Source: Monoplex corrugatus
Taxonomy: Eukaryota > Mollusca > Gastropoda > Littorinimorpha > Ranellidae
Reading direction: 5' to 3'
Assembly (NCBI GenBank): GCA_030674185.1
Contig: CM060308.1
Coordinates: forward strand, 40,390,357-40,454,356
Length of the DNA: 64,000 nucleotides
Translations under genes and position numbers: made by a program
Notes under the pieces: generated by a model
The model's input: only the letters and a program-made list of their open reading frames with translations
Databases searched by the model: none
Told to the model about the DNA's origin: nothing
In this document: positions 57,802 to 64,000 of the stretch, one piece after another
Numbering within the stretch: the first letter of the stretch is position 1
How the letters are laid out: each line of letters starts with the position of its first letter

Positions 57802-60420
57802 CTACTTGTTGTCTGTTTGTACATATACATACCTGGGCATGAGGAGATTGTTGCTCTGCTACATACCGCAAAGTTAGGATTTTGTTCAAGAGGGACGTCT
57901 TGAACTTGAACAGATCCATATGTGCTTCTCCCATCATACCACAAAGTTAGGATTTTGTTCAAGAGGGACGTCTTGAACTTGAACAGATCCATATGTGCTT
58001 CTCCCAAATCTGCCATCATTTGTCTGGCAGATTCTCTAAGCCTATGCAAAAACTCTTTTTGATGGCAAGTTCTTGAAAGAAATAAGCATAAATAATGTGT
58101 AATTTCTTGTAAAATGTTCTACAAGCGTATGATAGTAATACTAATATAATTCCATGTAAGTGTAAAGAAAGTGAACTTGATTACTGTTTCACAGATTGCA
58201 CTGACTTTTGCAAATATCTGATGTAATGCAGGAATTACATATTAGAAGCTGGTGAAAAAAATCAGTTCAAACAGATGTAAGCTTAACTCAGTAGAAATGT
58301 AACTTTTTTATGCCTGTCACCCCCTCAAATTTTGCCATTTTGTCACATTTAGAGAAACTACGTGTTAAAGTGCTCACTGTCAGTTAACTGTATTTGACAT
58401 GGATGTCATCTTCACAGTTGTTGAAAGTGTTTGTTTGCATGGCAAAGACACATTATTCTGAAGAGTGTTGGGGAGCGAGGATGCAACCTTATTTGAAAAC
58501 CGCTTGTCACTGGGAAAGTATCTGATCCTCTCCATCTCAAAACACTCACTGTTGTGCTGTCATGGAATAACCGGATGTTTATTGTGAGCTTGTAGGTTAC
58601 CCAGACTTTTCCATTATCTGTCTTAATCCTTTGACTTCCCGCACCCTGTCCACCAGCATCCTGTATTGTCAACCATGCTCGCTATGCAAAAACTTAACCT
58701 TTTGATTCCGTCTTCCTATCCACCAGCTTCCTGCAGGAAGCTGGTGGATAGGTAAAGGGAGTTAAAGGGTTAAATATTTGCAGTCAGTGGATAGGGTGAG
58801 GGAGTCAAAGGGCTAAGCCATCCCTTCTGACTGTATAAAAAGCCTTGGTCAGATCAACATTTTTCTTGGAATTGGCAAGCAGCTAAATTTACGCCCATTC
58901 CAACAACCAGTATGGAAGCCACATTGATGTCTAGGAAGGAGATCTTGCTGAAGGTGGTGTAGGAGGTGATTGAATAGGACATGTGCCAGAATCTTGCCAG
59001 GTATGGATAAAAGGGAGACACCTCTGTAATTGTCACAACACTGCAATTACCTGTCTGCTTGTAGACATGGATGATAGTAGTAATGTCTTTGAATTATTGA
59101 GGCAGCCCTACTCTGTTCCTTCATTTGACCATTAGCTGCTTATCAGATCTGTTTTTGGAAGACTGTAGAAATCTTGTCATGACAAGTCATAATGGAAAAT
59201 ACCTTGTCCTTTCAGTAGAGTTATTATATCACTTAGCATAAAATGAAACACCTGTTTCACACAGTAACACATGTATGTGCACAGCTAGTGTACCTTGGTA
59301 AATTTTGTGTAAGACCCACAAATTCATTGTGAACACTTGTTCAAGGAAAGCAACAAACACACACACACACAAATACTTACATTGTCAAAGTTACCTCCCA
59401 TTTGTCCTTGATGTCATGATGAACATGTTGTTAACATCAGCCAGTAATAGATTGCCTTCACAACTTCTACCTGTAAAATGAAGTGCCATTGAGATTTATA
59501 GCAGCCCAACTTGATTGAGTTTCTGATCCCTTCATTTCCTGTACTTTTGATACTATAACTTAGAAAACTATTATAATTCATTCATTGTGAGTGTGTGAAA
59601 ACATACAAACAAAAAAATGCACTTGATGTTAATGAATATGTTAATTTTTATGTTTGTTCAGGTCACCACCATCACGGAGAAGAAACAGTGGCTGTGAATG
59701 TGGTGGAAAAAGCTGCAGAAAACTCAGCTGCTGTTGCTGCTGATGCCGCTGTGGCAGACCATGGCGCAGCTGATGCTGATCAACATGAGCATCACCACAA
59801 GCATGAGGAAATGCATCACGACATGACAGAGGAACATTCCATCATTGGTATCAGTCTGGTCGCTGGGTTCATTTTCATGCTTTTGGTGGATCAGATGGGT
59901 GGCAGCCTTCACTCGCATTCAGCCCCAGGTATATGTGATCCCAGCACAAGTGTATGTCTGTGGCTGTAACTATAGGGGATGCTTTTGAATACTAAAATGA
60001 CACAAGACTTCAGCTGTTAGGGATGCTCTTGAGTCCTGATATGACATGATATTGACGGGAACATTTTATGTTTGCTGTTAGTGCTGACTATGAAACTTAT
60101 TATATTATTGTTTTTGCAGTTAATTGATGAATCAGTAACAAAAAGTCATCTGTGGGTAAGGTTTATGTGTAGGTTTACGGTATCTACATTTTTGTTTTAG
60201 ATTTCCTTTACGTAGCATATGTGTTATAATGTATGTGATGGAGTGTTGGTGAGAAGAATTTTTCATTGTAGATTGAATGCATAGGGTGAATTAACAATAT
60301 GTATCCATTTCAGTGTTTGTCCAGGGAGTGGTTTCATGGTTTTTGAAGTACACCCACCTCTTATTTACTGTAAATGTGTATGTGATAGATATCACACACA
60401 AACACACACAAACACACACA

Positions 60421-60488
<68 letters not shown>

Positions 60489-60498
60489 CACACACTCA

Positions 60499-60543
<45 letters not shown>

Positions 60544-63500
60544 GGACTAGGAGGTTGATGTCAAATCAAGGTCATTCTAGAAACTTCAATAATTTATGCA
60601 AATTTTTTGCAGGCTAATGCCGTGTCCAAAAATTGGATAATGTTTGAAGTAGCAATTTTCATTGTCAGTTTGTTGACAGCAAGTTGTTTCTCTTATTTAT
60701 ATCCTGTAGTTTTAGATTACTGGTGAGGAGAGTATTTGAAACTGCACTTGTAGGTTGTAAGTAAAATTGTGATCGCGAACTTAGTTAAAATGCACATAGA
60801 ACCATTCGTAGACAGGAACACCATGTCAGACACTTTCATCACACAGGAGAATGACTGACAACATGTAATGGAAATAACCCTATACATTTTTTTTGTCCAG
60901 ATGATGTTAGGTTACTTTCTTGTTAGTTGTACTGATCAGTGTGTTTAGTGGTAAATGTTGCTGGTACATATAATAACCAGACTGTTGTGAATACAAGGGA
61001 TTTTTTCGTCTTCCCTATCTGCCTTGCTGCTTCGGTGGCATTGTCCCTATACTGCTTATTTTAGCTCAGCCAACATCCCATCAAACCTAGATTTATTCAG
61101 TTGAAGTCCCAGTGCAATGAAGTCCATAAAAACAGTAATTGATTTGGAGCCACTTTTGGCCTTTCACTAGAGAAGAGTTTGCATTGTTATGGGGTTACTT
61201 TATTGTTCAGTTGTGCCTGCTCTGATTTAATCTACCAAGTAAACCCCCTTCTGACATTATGATATTAGGGAGATTCCCTATACTTGTCATCATGATATTG
61301 ATGTGTGTTTTATAAGTGTGTTTGCCTGCAGGTGATGTCGAGATGGGATCGCAGGGACCACAGAACCGTAATAAAATCACAGCCACTCTCGGCCTGGTTG
61401 TACATGCGGCAGGTAATTTCACTGTTTCTTTTTTTTTAACTCAGCCTTGTGTTTACTACTAATGCATCGGATGCAGTCAGTTACAAAAACCCTTGGAAAG
61501 GAGTAAACTCACTCTCAGGCCTCTTCCTCCAGCACCGTGCCTGACTCCACAAGCAAGAACAGGCTACTGCCTGGATGCAAGAGTAGCAGGTTTTATATGC
61601 AGACAGGCAGTGAAGGTGATCCCCCCCCCCCCCCTGTCCTACTTGGCCCTGGCTTCTGTGGCTGCTTTTTGCTGTCCTCAGTTCCTCAGGGTGTTGCATC
61701 CAGCCCTGAACTTGTCCCCACTAAACACATTCTCAGAACAGATCCATTTCAAAATGGAGACCTTGAATCTAATCTGGGAGTCAAATCAAGAGGGTGACCT
61801 GGCCCGTCTCCATCTACCTCAAAGGTGCCTACTGCCACATCTTCAACTACCCTTCTGGATGGAAATACTTGTTGTCTGTTTACCGGATTGGAACTCTTAC
61901 ATCCGTCTGAACAAGATATTTGACTTTTTTCATGTGGATGATTTTGCCTGAATAGGAATTTGTTGTTAAATTTGTAATTTTGTTGAATAAGACTATAGTT
62001 TGGCTTGTAGATGACTGTGGAAATGTTTTATAGCAATGTTGTTTGGCTTGTAGATAAATTTCAAAATGGTTTGTAGCTTGAATGTGCCTGGATGCTGTGT
62101 GAATAAATAGCAAAACATTACACTCAGAAACAGTTGAATTAGCAGTTATTATTGATTCTGTTCACTTAGAAAAAAAAAAGGAAGAAGCAGCTTAAAAATT
62201 GTGAAATCAAAGAATGTTATTTTGAAAGGCTTGTTTTTAAATGATTACCTGCTATTTTCAGATTAATCTTTTCAATTATATACTGGTGATTCATTGAATA
62301 AAATACATAGACTTGTTCTAGTCATAGTCAGTAACTTGATGTGGCTCAGCTTGTGTTTTCAGCGGATGGTGTGGCCATGGGAGCTGCCATTACCATGTCT
62401 GAAACTCACATCACTATGATTGTCTTTCTCGCCATTATGTTACACAAGGTAAGGTTCTTGTTCAAGCTGAACACATTTTTATTTTTCGCCTGATACTTTG
62501 AATCATTTGATCCTTTCATACCCTCACCCTGTCCTCAGCTTTCTGCTTCTTGCAGAAAACTGTTGGATAGTGTGAGGGAGTGTTTGCACTTATGTTTTAA
62601 CACAAAGCTGATAATTCAGAGAAAAGTTTGGATTTATGCTGTGTTCTCTTTTGCTGCCATTCTCTTAGAAAAGTTGCCTGGTTTTTGTAAACTTCATTGA
62701 GCTTCAAACAAACAAGATATCACCTTCTGGATAGTGTGATCATTTGTCTTTTGTAACAGTTATAGTATTTTGTATTTTACAGTTCTATATACTCTGTACA
62801 AGTTTGGATTTAAGGTAGAAGCTTATTTCTTTGTAGAAGTTTGGATTGAAGGTAGAAGCTTGTTTTTTTATATGCATTATTTGAACAGATGTTCTGAGCT
62901 CAGAAACACGGACATACTGATTTTTTTTTAACACCTGGAAGCAGTTGTATGCTTCCAACCAGATCTTTCCATCTTTTTTCAAGACTTCAATCAACATTAA
63001 GGTATAAAGATGTATAAATAACTGCTGCTGTCCATCTGTTGGTTATATGGACAGTTCAATTTGTCATTAATAGTTCAAATTATGAGTGCTGTTGTATAAT
63101 TGAACAATATCAAATTGGATTGTATACCACTATTTTGATACATATTTACATTGCATAATCATATTATTCTTTTTTTTCAGGCTCCTGCAGCGTTTGGGTT
63201 GGTGTCATTTTTGTTGCATGAAAATTTTGATCGGGCCAGGATACGCAAGCACCTGCTGGTGTTCTCTGTGGCTGCTCCTTTGCTTACCGTTCTTACCTAC
63301 TTTGGTCTTAGCCAGGTGAGTTCAGAGGGTGGAATACTTTTCTTTTGTCCTTTCTATGATTATGTGATAATGCGTGCATGTGTTTTCATGTGTTCAGATT
63401 CATGTAAAAAATATTGGAAATGGAAAGATTATGTCATCCCATATAATGCTGTGTGATTGAATTATTGCTATTTTGTGAACTATTGCTCACAAGCTTAATA

Positions 63501-64000
63501 GTTGTTTAATTGCCAGATTTTTACCTTTGTTGCATTAGAAGAAAAGTAGTTAAATATTGTGCCATTTGGTTTGAATGAACAGAACCTTTTCAGCAAAGGT
63601 GGAAAAGAAAGTAGAAAGAGGATGAACCAATGCCATGTTTTCTGTAGTTGTAAAAACACAGTTTGCATCAGACATTGCACACATTTGGAGTGAAAGTGAA
63701 ATGATAAGAGAAAGAGGATTGTTGTTAAATATGCCTCTGAGGAAGATGATTTTTTTAAGTATGCCTTCTTTCTGTTGCAGAAAAGTACAGAGAGCCTATC
63801 AGACATGCACACGACAGGTATCGCCATGCTGTTCAGTGCAGGCACATTCCTTTACGTTGCCACAGTACATGTCTTGCCAGAAATTTCCACAGTACAACAT
63901 CGACACACAATGGCTGATGGCACAGTTGTTATCAGGGAGAGCAAAGGGTTTAAAAATGTGGAATTAATTGCCCTGGTTGCGGGTGCAATTATACCTGTGT
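43540..64000 (+). CDS. SLC39A9: zinc transporter ZIP9, gene model (3' end outside window)
   Basis: Join 43540-43635, 57435-57540, 59662-59928, 61332-61412, 62363-62448, 63181-63315, 63781-beyond 64000. All junctions are GT/AG and every phase matches; 330 residues so far, against 307 in human. ZIP9 moves zinc (and other divalent metals) from Golgi lumen or outside into the cytosol and is also described as a membrane androgen receptor. TM1 is at 5-28, TM2 with [20 protein letters not shown] at 40-59, a histidine-rich loop ([19 protein letters not shown] at 109-120), TM3 at 127-145. The metal-site helices are HAAADG (H181, D185) and MLHKAPAAFG (H211). Only a short C-terminal tail is missing. Intron 1 is 13.8 kb. 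Confidence 0.96.
43695..44165 (+). pseudogene. RTE-like retrotransposon, 5'-truncated C-terminus and 3' UTR
   Basis: Reads [53 protein letters not shown] and GDADR-stop at 43995, the C-terminal part of RTE-like reverse transcriptases (KYVGHxxR...G...KRxRGRPP). Its open frame is in phase with ZIP9 exon 1 across the donor. The 3' UTR ends in a duplicated block 'agaggaatcgtagagaatta' (44060 and 44110). The full-length relative lies at 48640-50260. Confidence 0.85.
44534..44629. repeat. (CA)n microsatellite
   Basis: About 95 bases of ca repeats preceded by cacgca and followed by three 'gagtgacaca' units. Confidence 0.96.
44817..44906. repeat. (TGCG)n and (TG)n compound microsatellite
   Basis: Eleven 4-base cgtg units followed by TG repeats with one break (tgttgt). 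Confidence 0.95.
45558..45789. repeat. nested-palindrome (TTAA) repeat, copy R4
   Basis: Short-arm-left orientation. The inner right arm is duplicated: 'gctggtggataggatgaggg' and then 'gctggtggatagggtgagag'. The long outer arm tttgctttgctcgcatggtt ends gtgcgggagtcaaagggtta. Confidence 0.88.
46378..46450. repeat. (CT)n microsatellite
   Basis: About 70 bases of tc/ct repeats with one 'ttctctct' break. Confidence 0.95.
46545..46715. repeat. (GATT)n tract with a tandem 74-bp duplication
   Basis: 'ttgattggttggttgataat' / gatgatcg versions, then gattgattgattgtttatgt, caaa-agct-tggttgaatg, cattgat, twice (46567 and 46641 starts). Confidence 0.85.
48640..50260 (+). pseudogene. RTE-like retrotransposon reverse transcriptase, heavily broken
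   Basis: The blocks occur in order on plus, each in a different frame: [19 protein letters not shown] (48705), [17 protein letters not shown] (48875), IDIAKAF (49088), [20 protein letters not shown] (49270), catalytic [12 protein letters not shown] (49387), [12 protein letters not shown] (49615), IWPVMIYG (49780) and YRRLL (49865). The last portion matches the C-terminus seen at 43700-43995 (…QSGLEGG…CNGQH…). Many frameshifts and stops. Only the 49216-49500 piece keeps a long frame. Confidence 0.85.
50603..50640. repeat. (TG)n microsatellite
   Basis: gggtgtgtgtgtg run of about 30 bases after a poly-T/TTTG tract. Confidence 0.9.
50880..51235. repeat. long interrupted (TG)n region
   Basis: About 350 bases of tg/gt dominated sequence with interruptions (atgt, cact, cgcg), the largest such array in the window. 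The (CA)n tract at 51463-51510 follows in inverse orientation. Six-frame 'proteins' of C/V or T/H are artefacts. Confidence 0.95.
51460..51590. repeat. (CA)n microsatellite, interrupted
   Basis: ca repeats broken by tacatatgcacatatatatg and acacatgtgaac. Confidence 0.9.
51887..52020. repeat. nested-palindrome (TTAA) repeat, copy R5
   Basis: Short-arm-left orientation; the inner right arm is missing after 'ccagcttcctgcgg', so the inner palindrome is half lost. Right outer arm tttgctttgatagtatgatt ends in ttcaaagggttaa. Confidence 0.82.
52660..52852. repeat. nested-palindrome (TTAA) repeat, copy R6
   Basis: Long-arm-left: ttaaccctctgactccgtga, gccaaccatgacagcgaagc, inner ccatcttcctgtagggaatt, right tgcttgaggtggatagggca to caaagggttaa. 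A TG array starts six bases after the end. Confidence 0.85.
52859..52930. repeat. (TG)n microsatellite
   Basis: About 70 uninterrupted TG bases abutting repeat R6. Confidence 0.96.
53330..53542. repeat. nested-palindrome (TTAA) repeat, copy R7
   Basis: Short-arm-left. It carries an extra duplicated 'tttgacttcc' segment inside the inner left arm, then ccagtttcctgcaggaaatt and the long right arm tagcatggttgacaatgcag to gtcaaagggttaa. TG repeats begin 12 bases beyond. Confidence 0.87.
53552..53742. repeat. (TG)n microsatellites, two blocks
   Basis: Blocks at 53552-53610 and 53686-53742 separated by diverged TG-rich sequence. Confidence 0.93.
54226..54304. repeat. (GT)n microsatellite
   Basis: Nearly 80 uninterrupted GT bases. 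Confidence 0.96.
55240..55419. repeat. nested-palindrome (TTAA) repeat, copy R8
   Basis: Long-arm-left: ttaaccctttgactcccaca, tcaaccatgctagcaaagca, inner ccagcttcctgcaggaaact, with the right part partly deleted ('gatgaagtgtaggaagctgg'). Confidence 0.87.
56840..57032. repeat. nested-palindrome (TTAA) repeat, copy R9
   Basis: Long-arm-left and close to full length: outer ttaaccctttgactcccacc, caaccatgcaagcaaagcaa, inner ggcttcccgcaggaagctgg, right tagttggtggatagggtgct to caaagggttaa. Confidence 0.9.
57435..57540 (+). CDS. SLC39A9: ZIP9 exon 2
   Basis: Acceptor attcaatcag before 57435, donor gtatgt at 57541. Encodes [20 protein letters not shown] and [15 protein letters not shown] plus one base: the second membrane helix and the conserved PEG motif of ZIP transporters. 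Confidence 0.95.
57595..57802. repeat. (TG)n / (GC)n compound microsatellite
   Basis: TG repeats 57595-57651, gcgcgcgcgcacacgcatgc at 57658-57680, more TG 57720-57802. Alternating purine-pyrimidine. Confidence 0.95.
57870..58012 (+). repeat. 74-bp tandem duplication, nearly perfect
   Basis: 'caaagttaggattttgttca', agagggacgtcttgaacttg and aacagatccatatgtgcttc occur twice in a row (57870 and 57944). A related block 'gtttgttcaagaggga...ccaaatctgcc' is at 52975-53045, so the unit belongs to a dispersed repeat. Confidence 0.9.
58623..58816. repeat. nested-palindrome (TTAA) repeat, copy R10
   Basis: Long-arm-left: ttaatcctttgacttcccgc, tcaaccatgctcgctatgca, inner ccagcttcctgcaggaagct, right gcagtcagtggatagggtga to gtcaaagggctaa. 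Confidence 0.88.
58820..59130 (-). pseudogene. non-LTR reverse transcriptase fragment
   Basis: Minus-strand frames read [50 protein letters not shown] and, after frame changes, PRKML.../AFYTV-like. NYRGISLLSIxGKILAxV and QCGFRxGR are typical of invertebrate non-LTR retrotransposons. It lies directly beside repeat R10. Confidence 0.78.
59662..59928 (+). CDS. SLC39A9: ZIP9 exon 3 (histidine-rich loop and TM3)
   Basis: Acceptor tttgttcag before 59662, donor gtatat at 59929. Encodes (G)[18 protein letters not shown], an Ala/Asp-rich stretch, [12 protein letters not shown], then [20 protein letters not shown]. The histidine-rich loop is a probable zinc-binding segment. The MLLVDQ helix matches ZIP9. 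Confidence 0.95.
59929..61331. other. ZIP9 intron 3
   Basis: Contains the compound (CACG)n/(CA)n array at 60395-60540. No other feature recognised. Confidence 0.75.
60395..60540. repeat. (ACGC)n and (CA)n compound microsatellite
   Basis: Short acacaca run, then about fourteen cacg units (60418-60475), then ca repeats with one 'ctcacc' break. Confidence 0.96.
61332..61412 (+). CDS. SLC39A9: ZIP9 exon 4
   Basis: Acceptor gcctgcag before 61332, donor gtaatt at 61413. Encodes (G)[19 protein letters not shown] then GLVVHAA plus one base. H181 is the first metal-site residue. Confidence 0.95.
61413..62362. other. ZIP9 intron 4
   Basis: Holds a DIRS-like reverse transcriptase fragment (61600-61900) and AT-rich sequence. 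Confidence 0.7.
61600..61900 (+). pseudogene. DIRS/Ngaro-like reverse transcriptase fragment
   Basis: One frame reads [20 protein letters not shown] then [19 protein letters not shown]. After a frameshift the next reads [20 protein letters not shown]. 'RPVLNLxxLNxF...HFKMETLxxI...GDW...LKDAYxHIPIHP' is the RT finger region of DIRS-type tyrosine-recombinase retroelements. Only this part is present. A poly-C run (61620-61634) lies just upstream. Confidence 0.6.
62363..62448 (+). CDS. SLC39A9: ZIP9 exon 5
   Basis: Acceptor gtgttttcag before 62363, donor gtaagg at 62449. Encodes (A)[19 protein letters not shown] then VFLAIMLHK. Together with exon 4 this gives [12 protein letters not shown]185 and H211 are metal-site residues of ZIP family helices. 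Confidence 0.96.
62449..63180. other. ZIP9 intron 5
   Basis: Contains a partial, diverged nested-palindrome copy (62509-62582) and a short tandem repeat 'agtttggattKaaggtagaa' at 62803 and 62838. Confidence 0.6.
62509..62582. repeat. nested-palindrome repeat, degraded copy R11
   Basis: 'ttgatcctttcataccctca', ccctgtcctcagctttctgc, ttgcagaaaactgttggata, gtgtgagggag: an inner palindrome without its TTAA borders. Confidence 0.55.
63181..63315 (+). CDS. SLC39A9: ZIP9 exon 6
   Basis: Acceptor tttttttcag before 63181, donor gtgagt at 63316. Encodes [40 protein letters not shown] and FGLSQ, i.e. TM5 with APAAFG and TM6. 45 codons, phase 0 at both ends. Confidence 0.96.
63316..63780. other. ZIP9 intron 6
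   Basis: 465 bp, AT-rich; donor gtgagt and acceptor tctgttgcag. No insert recognised. Confidence 0.8.
63781..64000 (+). CDS. SLC39A9: ZIP9 exon 7, cut by the window end
   Basis: Encodes [40 protein letters not shown], a divergent loop, then [17 protein letters not shown] where the window stops. [14 protein letters not shown] is strongly conserved in ZIP9. By comparison with human ZIP9 only about 6-10 residues remain beyond position 64000. Confidence 0.94.

Larger units (their letters stand above)
57541..59661. other. ZIP9 intron 2
   Basis: Contains TG arrays (57595-57802), a 74-bp tandem duplication (57870-58012), nested-palindrome copy R10 and a minus-strand RT fragment (58820-59130). The rest shows no feature. 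Confidence 0.7.

Noticed and set aside
51887..58816. CRISPR-like array of regularly repeated ttaaccctttgactccc units
   Set aside because: Eukaryotic context, spacing irregular (0.6-6 kb), units are TTAA-bounded palindromic transposon-like repeats with both orientations.

Overview
This is a piece of an animal (metazoan) genome with spliced genes, long AT-rich introns, long (CA/TG)n microsatellites and several classes of degraded transposons. A tRNA-derived SINE near 16.05 kb and the long-exon/long-intron style suggest a mollusc, probably a gastropod. That assignment is an inference from repeat families I recognise, not from a marker gene.

Three host genes are supported by splice sites, matching intron phases and protein conservation. 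(1) A plus-strand sororin-like (CDCA5) gene runs from about 9.9 to 21.3 kb. Its last exon ends in the diagnostic FELVVE-stop terminus. (2) A minus-strand enhancer of rudimentary homolog (ERH) gene has exon 1 at 40.7 kb and its stop at 28.85 kb. All four exons are present and predict 101 residues. (3) A plus-strand zinc transporter ZIP9 (SLC39A9) gene starts at 43.54 kb and has seven exons in the window; the last few codons lie beyond position 64000. ERH and ZIP9 are adjacent and head to head, the same arrangement as ERH/SLC39A9 on human 14q24.1, so this looks like an ancient conserved gene pair. Sororin and ERH converge.

Layout. 0-8.7 kb is a transposon graveyard: a minus-strand non-LTR element meets a related plus-strand element head to head at about 2.15 kb. 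The plus element is interrupted by an almost intact Tc1/mariner transposon and again by a minus-strand CR1/L2-type retrotransposon. 9.9-21.3 kb is sororin, with a second, complete Tc1 copy in its first mapped intron. 21.3-28.3 kb is the intergenic stretch, with an internally deleted piggyBac-like element and a 6-bp-TSD MITE. 28.3-40.8 kb is ERH; one intron carries an opposite-strand ORF with zinc-binding CxxC pairs. 40.8-43.5 kb is the ERH-ZIP9 interval. 43.5-64 kb is ZIP9, whose 13.8-kb first intron holds an RTE-type reverse transcriptase relic, large TG arrays and six copies of an unusual nested palindromic repeat.

The most interesting unexplained structure is that repeat: a TTAA-bounded palindrome nested inside a second, asymmetric TTAA-bounded inverted repeat, present in about eleven copies in both orientations. 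A second small-transposon group has perfect or near-perfect 6-bp target duplications at all four copies.
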